NCBI GenBank assembly: GCA_007258455.2 | Contig: VDFB02254991.1 | Span: 372,001 to 436,000, forward strand | From: Sequoia sempervirens | Taxonomy: Eukaryota; Streptophyta; Pinopsida; Cupressales; Cupressaceae | Reading direction: 5' to 3' | Length of the DNA: 64,000 bases | Part shown: positions 25,722 to 37,013 of the stretch, one piece after another | Layout of the letters: each line of letters begins with the position of its first letter | Numbering within the stretch: position 1 is the first letter of the stretch | Position numbers and translations under genes: made by a program | The notes under the pieces: generated by a model | Database searches by the model: none | Seen by the model: the letters and a program-made list of their open reading frames with translations, nothing else | What the model was told of the DNA's origin: nothing

Positions 25722-26060
25722 TGGGATGAAGCAAAGCATTGAGATGCCCTATGTCTCTTCCATGTTGATCTAGATGGTCCCTTTTCCTTTTTACTTTATC
25801 ATTTTCTTGTTTTTTTCCTTTTGGGGATGACGCAAGGCATTGAGACCAAAATGTCTCCTTCATGTTGACCCAAAAGCTTTTCCTTTGCTTTTTCCTTTTT
25901 GTTTCCTTTTCATTTGTGTTTCTCCTCTTAGGGACGATGCAAAGCATTGAGACGCCCTATGTATCCTCCATGTTGACCCAAAACATACTTTCTTTTTTTT
26001 TCGCTCTCTTTGTGTCATTCTTCCAGTTCTATGTGTTTTGGGGAATGATGATAGTTCCAA
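25722..26060 (+). repeat. Tandem repeat, three ~105 bp copies
   Basis: Three copies of a unit beginning gatgaagcaaagcattgaga, with a tgtctcctccatgttgaccc middle and a T/C-rich tail, start near 25725, 25827 and 25935. They lie in the interior of the non-autonomous element, a usual place for tandem repeats in Tat-type elements. Confidence 0.8.
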
Positions 26061-27235
26061 ATTTTTTAATAAAAATATTGTAGCAACGAACATACTGACC
26101 CCAAATCCATAGATCCCTTATGTGTTTGGTGTGTTCCTTTCTAGGGGGAAACTCCCTTCTTTCTTTTGTTTTCTTTTTCATTTGCATGAAGCAGCCTTAC
26201 TTGGAAACATATGACTTGGCATAGGGGCTTCCCAAGCTTGGCTCCCATGTCTTGTTTTTCTTTTTGCATTTCTTCCTTTGCTAATTAAAGTAATTGCTCA
26301 TAGAATGGTGTGTAGCAATTCCTTTAAAGTGGGGGGCATACATTGGCATTATTCATTTGCATTTTTGGTTCTTAGTGTAGCCTTATCACTACATACGATG
26401 TGTTTGTCACTTTATGGATGACATTGGGTGTGATTTCCTTCATAAGTATGATCTATCTTAGCATATTGCATTCCTCTTGGTGGCTTGATGCCACACACTA
26501 CATCCCCTAAGTTGAAAATATTATATCTTTGATTGGTCCTCTCTTGGAGACATTAGACACAATGTTCCCTAAGTAATAGACCTTGCGTGAACTTAGCAAG
26601 ACTCCTTTGAACATCTTTTACATTTTACATCTTTTCCACCTTGCATAACACAGCTTGCATTCCTATGGAACCATCCTATTTGTTCATGAGTTCTAAGCAT
26701 ACAAATATTTTCTTGTCTCATGAAGCACGAAATGACATTGACCTTTGTGGCACCTTATTAAAGTTATTAGGAGGTATAACTTTGATATGGTTGAGAAGGA
26801 AGCCCATTTCACGACACGACTTTCCCCATAGCCACCTATGTGTTTGTGAGTGCATACTAACTAGTGTATATTTCTCAAATTTTGGGCCTTCTCACCCGAC
26901 AGACCACCATGAGTTCTGTCACCCCAGAGTGAGTATGCATTTTCTTTTTTAGACAAACAACCTAGATCTGATTCACAACTAGGTGAATAAATGATCGAAG
27001 CTTGATCTGACTTTTCCTTTTTCTCCTTTTCTCTCTCTTTCTCTTTCACAACTGTGTTCCTTTTTTCTTATGTTTATCTTTCCATGGGATCTTCATCCTA
27101 TGGGCTTGATCATCCCTCTTGATCATTGTCATTCCATCTTGCTAGCATAAGTGCATTTGGATCATTCTCGATATGCATGGCTACTTTAGTGTGAGTTTGA
27201 AGCAAGTTCATCCTCTCACTAAAGTGGGGCCTAAA
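26061..27235. other. 3' untranslated interior of the non-autonomous element, with PPT
   Basis: No coding text. 26890-27235 resembles 32690-33092, the sequence before a related LTR, with shared blocks such as the cccagagtga motif, the catgggatctt motif and tttagtgtgagtttga. It ends with a purine-rich aaagtggggcc (27221-27231), the polypurine tract candidate. Confidence 0.55.
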
Positions 27236-28830
27236 TGTACCATAGAAAAATGGATCATTGGCATTTTCATGGTATTTTAGGTCTTTCTCTCATGATGCTT
27301 GATCTATTTTTCTTTGATTTAATATTGCAATGTAAATTCTACATTCACAGTAGGTCCTTAAAATTCAAATAATGGTGTCTTGTGAAGGCGTTGTGAAGTG
27401 TTGTAACACATTTCTACACTTTCTAGACTCTTCTTATCATAATTCATCTAAAAATAACATTTTTATCCCTTATCAAGTCCTATTTTAAAGTGTTGTAAAG
27501 TCTTGTAACAAGCTTTCACACTTTTGTAGGCTTGTTATCACTATTTACACCTTTCTTATGCTTTATTTGACCCCTTTATGCACTCATAAGACTCATTTAA
27601 GTTTATTTTTTAATGTAAACCAGAAAAAAAACATTAAATACAACTTAATTCCGAACACCCACTTACAAGCCTAGAGTGGGACCCATTCGCCATGGGTGGT
27701 GAATGAGTCCCTCTTGGATCCAAATTCAAAATAATTCAAATTTCCTTTTGGGTTTTTATTCAAAGAAACCTTATGTCGGCCTGTGATGTATTATTGGGAA
27801 ATTAGGGCATAAGTGTGTATAAAGAAGTGTTTTTCCATCCATTTTAACCCCCCCATTCACCTAATTCATTCACTAGTTCATTCAAGCTTTAAATTGCATT
27901 CAATCCATCACAACATCATTCAATCAAGCATCTTGGAGCAGCCATTGACATATCTTCAGACTTCTTCAACAAGGTTTTGGTGAGTTTAGGACATTTGCAT
28001 GTTTTTTATTCATCATTCGTTACTTATTTCATTTCTTTATTAAGGGTTTGATTACCAAAGTGGGATTTGACCAGGGAAAATCCCTATACTCTAACCCTTA
28101 ACCATTTTTCCCCTTTTGCATGAGTGTTTGTAGACTTTTGTATTCAAATTTTCCAAGCAAATAGGTGTTGAAAGGTGGTCAACAAGTCATCAAAGTGTTT
28201 CAAGTCAAATAAACCCTAATTCAAGCTTGGAGACAACCTATAGTCTATTTTCTACAGATTTGACTTTGTCAAATCGACAAGAAGACAAGTGCAAATTTGG
28301 ATCCACAAAATTGACTCTTGAATTTGCATATTTTCAGAGGACTGATTCACCATTAGTGGCAAATGAGTCCCACTTGTAGGCTAGAAAAGTTGATTTTATC
28401 AAAATCTAGTTCCTGATAGTTGGAAAGCAATTTCAGGTGCTTTTACCAGTAGGAGGATTGATTCGCCATCAGTGGAAAATTAGTCCCACTAGTGATCAAC
28501 AGTGATTTATGCTAGTTTTCAGAACCTTCTAGGATCAACATTCAACTTCCAAGTGCTCTCTGTTAAACTTCATTCAATTTTGTCTACATTAGTTTATGTT
28601 TCTAGTTCATTTTCTGCATATCACATTATATTTTCAAACATTGCATATTTCATTAGTTTTGCATTAATAATCATTCAATTTCATCACTTAGCTGCATTTA
28701 GTCATAATTCCATTATACATTCCTTTATTTGAGTGAAACACATCAATTTTAGTGTTCTATCTCTCTCCTTTTAGGTGAAAGATCCTAAGAGTTCAAGAGA
28801 AGTATATAGAACCACAAAATTGATGGTTGA
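27236..28830 (+). repeat. 3' LTR of the non-autonomous element (keeps the empty site)
   Basis: 1.6 kb, aligned throughout with the interrupted LTR at 17530-23873. At 27830-27850 it reads gtgtttttccatccatttta without the 4.7 kb element, so it shows the site before insertion. Confidence 0.8.
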
Positions 28831-29520
28831 AGAAGATTCTTGCTTATGATGCATAGTTTACACCCCCTAGAGGTTGACAGATCTAGTAGGTGCTCCTCTG
28901 TGAGGGAGACCTAGAGGGAGGACAGAAGGCAGGGGTAGAGGATAGGGACAAGGTGGCCAAGATGGCCAAGATGGATAGATTATGGGGGCTCCACCAATTG
29001 GTCAGTAGCCTCCACAACAACCTATGATTCAGTAGTAGTAGGTAGGCCAACAATAGGTAGTGCAGCCACCACCATTGGATGCCAAAGATATATAGATCCA
29101 ATAGCTGCAATAGCAGTGCAGGTTCTCACAGGTGAGCAGGATCAAGCCTGCCAACATATTTTGGTGATTACTATTGAGCAGGACCAATCCAAACAACAGG
29201 TGGTGGCCATCACGTCAGAGAGAGACCATTCCAAGTAGTAGATTGTGGCTATGACTACCAAGAGGGATCAAGAGATCAGGTGACAACAATAGATAGAGGT
29301 GATGATAGCAGCTACCCAGGGCAAGACTATATCCGTGAGACTATACAGAGAGGTTGTGATTGAGGTACAATATTTTATAGGATGCATTACCACTATGATG
29401 TTCCAATGCCACTCAAAAATTCTGAATATTCATAGAGGATCAATGCATGGCCCAGGGCTGAGGATCAACTAGAGAGGCGAGCTAGAGAGGGGAGTATCCA
29501 TCATGGCTAGTTCGAGTGTA
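28831..29520 (+). pseudogene. Probable C-terminal part of the PMD protein (Gln-rich, coiled-coil)
   Basis: In one frame the text is Gly/Arg-rich (GRPRGRTEGRGRG), then Gln/Pro-rich, then heptad-like (EQDQSKQQVVAIT, SERDHSKQQIVAMTTKRDQE). This is the kind of low-complexity and coiled-coil tail seen after plant mobile domains. At least ten in-frame stops occur and nearly all are TAG next to surviving CAG or CAA codons, as if CAG had become TAG. The segment starts where the 3' LTR ends and would continue the PMD frame that stops at 17524. The link is an inference; I could not show a target duplication. Confidence 0.5.
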
Positions 29521-31039
29521 CATACACTTTTTTTTTTTTTTTCCCCATTCTTTGACATAAATATATACGTTCATGGGATCCTTTTTGATAGCCTCATGGA
29601 TATTTTATTTATGATCGATATACATACAATGATCTAGATGTTGTACCATGACATTTATTTTTGGTATATATATGATACAGATACATATTCAATATGATGT
29701 GTTCATCTTATTTCATGCTTAATATTGTATGGATGCATATGATGTGAGATGCTTCTATTTTATCATGTATGGATGCACTTTATTTTATGCTTATGTGATA
29801 GGAAATGATACATGAGATGTAATGATATGGATGGATGCAATATTATATTCTTTTTCAATATCTCTTTCATGATATGTTATGCTATGATTATGTATGCAAA
29901 TGTTATGGATGCATTTCTTTTTATGTATTTTCTATGCAATTTATGAGATGATCATGTATGCATATGGATGTATGGATGGATAATGTAGATGTTTATGCTT
30001 ATGATAAATGCAATGATTTAAGATGCTTAAAATAAAAAATCTATATTATTTGTCACAACTTAAATGATAATGATGATGCAAGATCGATGTTTTTATGATA
30101 TGCTATGATTATGTGATGCATGTATGTTGATTTTTTTGTTGACTATCATGATACTAGGTTAGCGTGAAGACAATATACAAGAAACAAGGTGATCGACCAT
30201 TAATTTTGATGATTGCCTCAAAAATCCAACAAGTCTATGATCCATTGAGACTTTATTAGAGATGGTAATAAGAAATGCATGATGAGGATGAATGCATGAT
30301 TATGATTCATTGAAATTTGGGGATTGGTATTTTCCATCATTCCTTATTGTTTGATATAACACATAGAAATGATGCATCAAGGTATTGATAACCAGGATGG
30401 CGTTGTATCTAGTGTAATGGAATTTGACTCTACAAATAGATAGGATAGTTCTTTTATCACATCTTGACATATGGAAACCTCATCAGAATGTGAGTTAGAA
30501 GCTTAGAATATATTGTACCAAAGCATATGAAATAGTCAACAACATACTCTGATTAACCTTCCTACACACAACTAAGCAAGTATGCACCAAGATTATTTTA
30601 CAAGATTATCCACAAGTATAGCAAACGAAAGATAATGATAGATGCCCCATTCCTTTCTCTCTAAATATTTTTGATAGACATCATGGAGAGGTCCTCATAA
30701 TGGGTCATTAAGATAAATCATAAGAAAAGATCAAAGACAGATTGTCAGTGTTATCTATATCTCTTGCTAGTTTAAGTTAGCTAAGGATATTTTTTGATAC
30801 TAATCTCCATCACAAGAAGGATACATCATAGGACATGTTGACCAAGAAGTTGTTTGATGTTAGGATGATGATGAGCTTTATGATAAGCCATTGATATAAA
30901 ATTTACTGACGCATTTACCTATCATCTAGACTTTAGATTTTGACAATTAGGTTCTCACTTTACGACTTGCGATACTTTCTTTCTATTCATTTTGCCAAAG
31001 GTTGAAGGTGACGATTGATTTATTATGGGTGAAGGTTTA
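29521..31039. other. AT-rich low-complexity stretch, no gene
   Basis: Starts with a long T run (29529-29547), followed by ATGATATG/TGGATGCA-rich simple sequence (29590-30130) and unassigned sequence. Confidence 0.5.
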
Positions 31040-31770
31040 TTGTAGGTGAAATTGAGATGGGATGGGTGGTTTTGGATTTTTTGGAATATTTCAATGTTTT
31101 TAGTTTTAGAATGTTTTGAGGTTGCTTTTGGTCTTTTCAAAATTTTATGTGAATGTTTATGGTTTTTCAGTTATTTGAGGTTGTTTAGGGTTTTCTCTAA
31201 GATATTTGAGGTTTTTTGGGTCTTTTGAATGTTTTCTGAATGTTTATTTGTTTTCAATTTTTGAATATTTTTTTGTTTTTTGTTATCTGAATGTTTTGGT
31301 GTTTTCAAAGTTATCTGGATGTTTATGAGTTTTCAGAATATTTGGATGTTTTGGATTTTCAAAGATTTTACAAACTTTTAGGGATTTTAGAGAGTTTTCA
31401 CCAAGAACCTAACATAAGGACCTATCCTAGGGCCCTTGGGGGCTAATCAAAGATAAGTCTTGCCTATGTTATACATGCAGAGACCACGTAGTTTGACTTA
31501 CTTGACTTATTAAAGATGAAGATATGAATAGTTGATGGAATGTCATTTTATTATGACAGACTCCTAAAGGAATGAACTAGGGTGTCTTGCGGGCACATCA
31601 ATGATGGCCTTGCCTACGTTCAAGCTTAGAGACAATGTAGTTTGACAGGGTACTATTTTTGGATTTTTGATGTGTTTTGGATGTTTTGGATTTTCAAAGA
31701 TCTTACAAATGTTTTGGATTTTCATTGTATAGGATTTTGCAAATGTTTTTGGACTTTTTGATGAGCATTT
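31040..31770 (+). repeat. Degenerate 'gttttggattttc' repeat tract up to the gap
   Basis: Many imperfect copies of ttttggattttcaaag, gaatgttttgaggtt and related G/T-rich strings, giving spurious Phe/Leu/Trp-rich frames. The assembly breaks inside this tract. Confidence 0.6.
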
Positions 31771-31870
31771 NNNNNNNNNNNNNNNNNNNNNNNNNNNNNN
31801 NNNNNNNNNNNNNNNNNNNNNNNNNNNNNNNNNNNNNNNNNNNNNNNNNNNNNNNNNNNNNNNNNNNNNN
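31771..31870. other. Assembly gap (100 N)
   Basis: Exactly 100 undetermined bases, the usual placeholder for a gap of unknown size. Continuity across it is not guaranteed. Confidence 0.99.
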
Positions 31871-33092
31871 ACCTAGGGTTTGATTATCCTTTGAAGGGAG
31901 GGTAACTTGTATTTATCCTTTATGAGTAGATATACCATTAAGATATGGGAACATGGAATAGGTTATCTCTAGGGTTAAATACTACCCATTGAAGGATAAA
32001 CCTATGCATAAAATATAGTGGCCTTAAGTCAAATTGAGCTTGAGTAGTGTATGTGAGTAGGATGACTACCACCCGAAGTATTGGGTGAGAACATTTTGGC
32101 CAAAGTAGTGTGATTTCCTTTGGATCCACTGTCAAATCATCATGATCCATTTATTTGCATGCTAGTCCTCGATTGTGGGTTTAAAAGTTCTAGTCATGTA
32201 GGACACAACACTAAGCTTAGATTGGTTGTCATTACGAGGTTACTCTACCAATATCTTCGTTGAAGGGTGGGGAAATATATCAAATGATAGATGTGTGGGG
32301 GATCACATATGAGTCTATGGTTGGTGGAAAAGAACTTGAGTTATACTTCTCATCCTTAGCAAGAAACAAGAAGACCAAGATTTGAAAGGAGGTTCTTGGA
32401 CTATCTATATCTATTGCTTGAAGCTCATTTGAGCTGTGTATGTACTTTATACACATTCTTTAGAATATTGTAAACATGAAATTATTTTATTAGAATGGAA
32501 TCTTTCTTGATTATTGTTAAGACATCTATGTTCATTTGTTCTCTATAAAATACATAACTTTTTTATAGCAATGGTTTAGTTATATAGTTTATCTACTTGC
32601 AAAGTGAAATTTTCTATAGCAACGATTAAGTTACGATGAGAAACCAACACAGAGGCATGAATTTCTCATTGTAAGATAAGAAGCCTACATAGAGGCATGA
32701 CTTCCTCTCTAAGCTATCCATTGGGAAAACTCACCAAGTGGACATCTTGAGGTTCCACTACCCCAGAGTGACTGCATGTTTAGGACAAATAGCTTAGACA
32801 ATAGTTGGGGCTTGATCCACCCCCCTTTTAATTTTTGTTTTTGTTTTTGTTTCATTTATTCATTGGCATTGTATGTTTGTGTATCTTGTCTTGCTACTAC
32901 ATATCATACATCTTGTGTGTGTCCCTCTATGCTTATGATGGATTGACATGGGATCTTGGATCCTAGGGGCTTAATCACCCTCCTTGATCTTTGTCATCCT
33001 ATACCATCCACATTGGTACACTTCGACCCCTCTTGATTACTTTAGTGTGAGTTTGATGCAAGTTCCTCCTCTCAAGTTAAAGTGGGGCTAAA
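31871..33092. other. Interior 3' end of a related LTR element; no coding text
   Basis: No domain seen. From about 32690 it parallels 26890-27235 and ends in a purine-rich agtggggcta (33081-33090) just before an LTR start at 33093, so it is probably the 3' end of a second member of the same element family. Confidence 0.5.
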
Positions 33093-35446
33093 TGTGGTGT
33101 AGGAAAAGGTATCACTTTTTCACACTTAATTTGGAAGTAATTAATAATAAAATGAGTTTAATTATGCCTTAATTTAGTGTTGTAATATGTTTTGCATTTT
33201 CACATTAAGTTTAGGGACCTTCTAAATAAAATGGACTTAATTATGCCTTATTTTTTATGTTGTAAGGTGTACCTTTACACTTTCACATTAATCTAGGGAT
33301 TTCTTAATTAATTTAGGTTAATTTTCCTTAATTGGCCCCTTTAATTCAAATACAAGCCTAATTAAATACAATTTTTGAGGGATAAAACTTGACATTCATA
33401 AGTGCTAGTACACAAAACTTAACTTTGGAAGATGTGTATCCTAGGTAAGTGACCTAGGACCCATTCGCCGTAGGGTGAATGGGTCCTCACTTAGATCTAG
33501 GACCCTAATTTAACATAATGTTTAACATTGGCTGGTGTGTGTCCTAGGTAAGTTTCCTAGGACCCCTTTTCCCTATGGCGAATGGGTCCTTACTTAGACC
33601 TAGGACCCCCCTTTGAAATATGTTTTGATAGTATTTTAATGATTTAAAATCTATAATTCAATGTCGGCTTATGATATTTGAATTTCAAGAATTAATATTA
33701 AGATACATATAAATACAAGGTTATTTCACTTAGTTTCACCTAGATTTTCAAGTGTCCAAATTCTAAGGAAAAGTTTATGATCAAGATTATTGTCAAGAGC
33801 ATTCAAGGGTAGATTTCTTCATTATTTTTTGCAACACTCAAGATCCAATAATTGTGTCAAATTTATGTGGAGTCATGCATGGTTTTAGAGCTAAATTGTT
33901 GATTTCGTTGCAAGGTGTGACCCTTGGTCTCCTCTTCCTATGGTAGGCGTAGTCTAGTGCAGCGCTTGGGATTCATGACATGGTTTAACCACTTCTTGTG
34001 AATCTTGATCTTGTATAAATCTAGCAGTTGTATCGGGCATTAACAGGTCAATCTATTGGTGCAATGACAACCGTCTTTGCAAAAATTGGTATCAAAGCTG
34101 AGGTCATAAGTTCAAACCCCGCGCTTGCACTGGGGGGAGGATTGTTGCAAGGTGTGACCCTTGGTATCCTCTTCCTGTGGTAGGCATAGTCTAGCGTGAC
34201 GCTTGGGCTACGTGACATGGTTTAACCACCTTTTGTGGATCTTGATCTTGTATAAATCTAGTGGTTGTATCATGCATTAATAGGTCAATCTTTTGGTGCA
34301 ACAGATGTAGGTTTCATGATTCAATCAAGCATTCAAAGTATCATTTCAAGCAAAGATTCAAAGTAAATATCCACATCTATTGAATCCATTTCATGCAAGT
34401 TGCAGACCTCCATTATCAAGGTTTCTAGTAAGGTTTGGTGAGTTGTTACATTGACTTGTTCATTCATCATTCCTTCATAATTTTCTATTTCATTTCAAGG
34501 TTTAATTATGAAAACGGGGTATGACCAAGGAAAACCCCCATTCCCTAACAAAAAAACATTTTTCTCTCTTTGATGTGTGATTACAAATTTTAGGTTGAAT
34601 ATCCTTTGAAGAGAAAAAATAAAGAAAGTTACAAAGTTGTCAAAGTTGCAAGAAAAGTTGTCAAATCATAGAGACTCCTCTACAAAATTTATTTTTGACT
34701 ATTCGATAGTGAACACCTAACATTTGGGAGTGTAGACACAACAAAAGAGAACCCAAAAACCATTTTTAAAAATCCCTACAAAAGACCCATTCCCCATAGG
34801 GCAAATGAGTCCAAGGACAACTTCTGAAAATAGTGTTTTCTAAGAGGTAGACAAGATTTTCCCTTCTGAGAACTACCAAAAGCTTTATTGAATCTGATAG
34901 TATTATGTTTCATTTGCAAAACTCACTTTTTACATTTCTTAAATGAGATCATTTGGTATTTTTAATCCTTCTCCCAAAACCCATGTTTAGTCATATTATG
35001 TCAAAAATTATCTTAAGACACTTTACGCCAAAACATAACACCTTGCGCCATTTTTTGAGATCAGTTTTAAGTGTCCTCCACTCATCTGATTTGTGTGAAA
35101 TAAATTATGTCTATTAGCTCTATGGTTAATCTACTCATATCTAGTCTTACATTTCAATTTTGAGTTGATTTACTATTTTTAGTGTGTCTCCCAAAAGTGT
35201 TGTTTGGCCTACACCCCCATCTACAAAAAAAAGAAGAAAAATTGCAAGATTCCTCAAAGAGTTCACTCCCCTAAGGGTTGAAAGTGGATTTTGACTTGGG
35301 GGATCTCATTTCCTAAATGAAATAGAAGAATTGGTAGGTTCATTCACCCCATTTTACCCTTGCTATTTATAGTAAGTTTGGTGAAACATTCCAAATTTAG
35401 TGTAAAACCTTGTGTAGTGAACCTTACCACATTTTTCTATGTTTCA
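33093..35446 (+). mobile_element. LTR of a related element, carrying a TRIM insertion
   Basis: Begins TGTGGTGTAGGAAAAG after a PPT and ends TTTTTCTATGTTTCA at 35446. Its first part resembles the LTRs at 17530 and 27236 (same order of ggaccc-attcgcc palindromes, the gaccaaggaaaacccc block). Its last ~140 bp matches, inverted, the end of the LTR at 13906-15458. No PBS follows, fitting a 3' LTR. Without the TRIM it is ~1.95 kb. Confidence 0.55.
33906..34303 (+). mobile_element. TRIM-like miniature LTR retrotransposon (398 bp)
   Basis: Two ~161 bp direct repeats (33906-~34068 and 34143-34303) start (T/C)GTTGCAAGGTGTGACCC and end TTGGTGCAACA or a variant. Between them are only ~75 bp containing TGGTATCAAAGCTGAG (34087), a Met-tRNA-type PBS, and ggggggagga (34133-34142), a polypurine tract directly before the second repeat. 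GATTT and GATGT flank the ends, a 4/5 target duplication. This is the architecture of terminal-repeat retrotransposons in miniature, which encode nothing and move with help. Confidence 0.85.
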
Positions 35447-36135
35447 GTAAGGTTTTCATTACTTATATAGATAACATTTTCCTAATATCCTTCACCAAAG
35501 TTACACTATATGTAATCTTTTATTTTTCTTATTATTAAATAGGAATATCATAACAAGTTATGTTTTTCTCATTTTAATTTTTTTATAGCAATGGTGTTGA
35601 GATTACAGTAATATTGAATATTGTCTCTATCAATCATAGTTATTGTGGTCTCTAAAAGAGATAAGAGTGATATTGAGAAACAAGGTGAAATTAATCCAAT
35701 AAAAAATATCTAATGTGTATGCAACTGAATCTAATATATTAATAATGGATTACCTAATAAACATTGAATGTGGAAAAGCATTAATCAATAATAAGAGTAA
35801 AATAAAAAGGCATAGTAATTATAGATTTATGTGGAGAATTCCTTCCAAGAAAGAACTCCCCTAGAGAAAGAGGATTTAAACTATTTTTTTATTTTTTTCA
35901 TAATCTGATCACATTATGAAAAGATTAAACAATCATTTGATAAGACTCAAGCAGCCTTGGTCATGGTTGTTTTTCCCATCTTGCATTCTCCATGTATATC
36001 TTGTGTTGTGGGTATTTGTGTTGATTGTCTATTTGCATGTTTATGATTACATCTTTAGTTTACAATCTACATAATAAGAGTTGAGTAATAAATTTGCACA
36101 AATTATTTGGAGTCAAGAAAGTAATCTGCATAAGG

Positions 36136-36945
36136 TGTTGATTATCAAGGGTAAGAAAGCTTCCAATATGGACTTAAATAGGTAGATTAACCTTTAGCCT
36201 TAGTGTGAAGAAAGAATGAGAGAGAGAGATAGAAGAATCATAGCACATGCAACAACAAATTTACGTGGAGAAACCCCAAAGGGAAAAAACTCCACCGAAA
36301 GAGAGGAAAGTATATTACTAGTATTATGAAATATTACATGCAGCAATAGACTTCTCTTACCATCCTTGTAAAATCCTGCAGCACCTTGTTACCTTGCAAA
36401 CCTACAAAATTGAATTGAATAACTCTAGCTCAAGGCCCCTATTTAAAGAGATTTGTGAGGATGAAAACCACCATGGTTTCACCAATAAATAGGCAGCAAT
36501 ACCACCTAGAAAAACCCATGCCTCCCTTCATGAAATGGTCATGAAATCCTAAAAATAGCTTCTTACAGATGCTCTTACAGCTGTCATCTGGCATAACTTA
36601 TGCATGAGCACCTGGGGTCAAAGATAGCATATTCTGTCATAGGAATCTGTCATACTTGTCATAGGAATCGGTCATACTGTCATAGCATCTTATGAAAATT
36701 GTCATACATGTCATAGATGCTCTTACAACATCCTAACAACCTCATTCTAGAAGATTCCAAGTGGGATGCCTAGCTATTTTGTCCTTTTCCTAAATGACAA
36801 ATGGTAACGGTAACACTACATTTACATTGTCTCTTTCACCACCGTTGGTTAAACGGTTTCACCTCTTATGGGTAAATGTTGAAAAAACTTTAGGAGAATA
36901 ATTAATTAAAGGATTTACAAGGTTGATGGCACCTAAATCCTAACA
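36136..36945 (-). repeat. 3' LTR of the minus-strand copia element
   Basis: 810 bp. It contains a cluster of tgtcata repeats (~36634-36720) with one more unit than the other LTR. By eye it is about 97% identical to the first part of 41052-42464. Confidence 0.92.
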
Positions 36946-37013
36946 TTCTCCCACTTGACATCATACATTTTAAACTACACCCATAGAGATACAATTACAC
37001 ATAATTAAGTACA

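Larger units (their letters stand above)
17530..28830 (+). mobile_element. Non-autonomous LTR retrotransposon (gag-like only), with nested copia element
   Basis: Direct repeats at 17530-23873 (interrupted by a nested element; ~1.61 kb without it) and 27236-28830 (~1.60 kb) behave as LTRs. Both start TGTACCATAGAAAAAT and end near TTGATGGTTCA/TTGATGGTTGA. TGGTGAACCTGC (23877-23888) follows the first as a PBS candidate, and purine-rich aaagtggggcctaaa precedes the second as a PPT. The ~3.4 kb interior has one decayed gag-like frame and no RT, RNase H or integrase. I could not match a target-site duplication (ataaa on the left, agaag on the right). Both flanks look like halves of one PMD protein frame. 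Confidence 0.65.

Noticed and set aside
25509..26093. Lys/Arg-rich minus-strand frames
   Set aside because: Shadow of the T/C-rich 105 bp tandem repeats.
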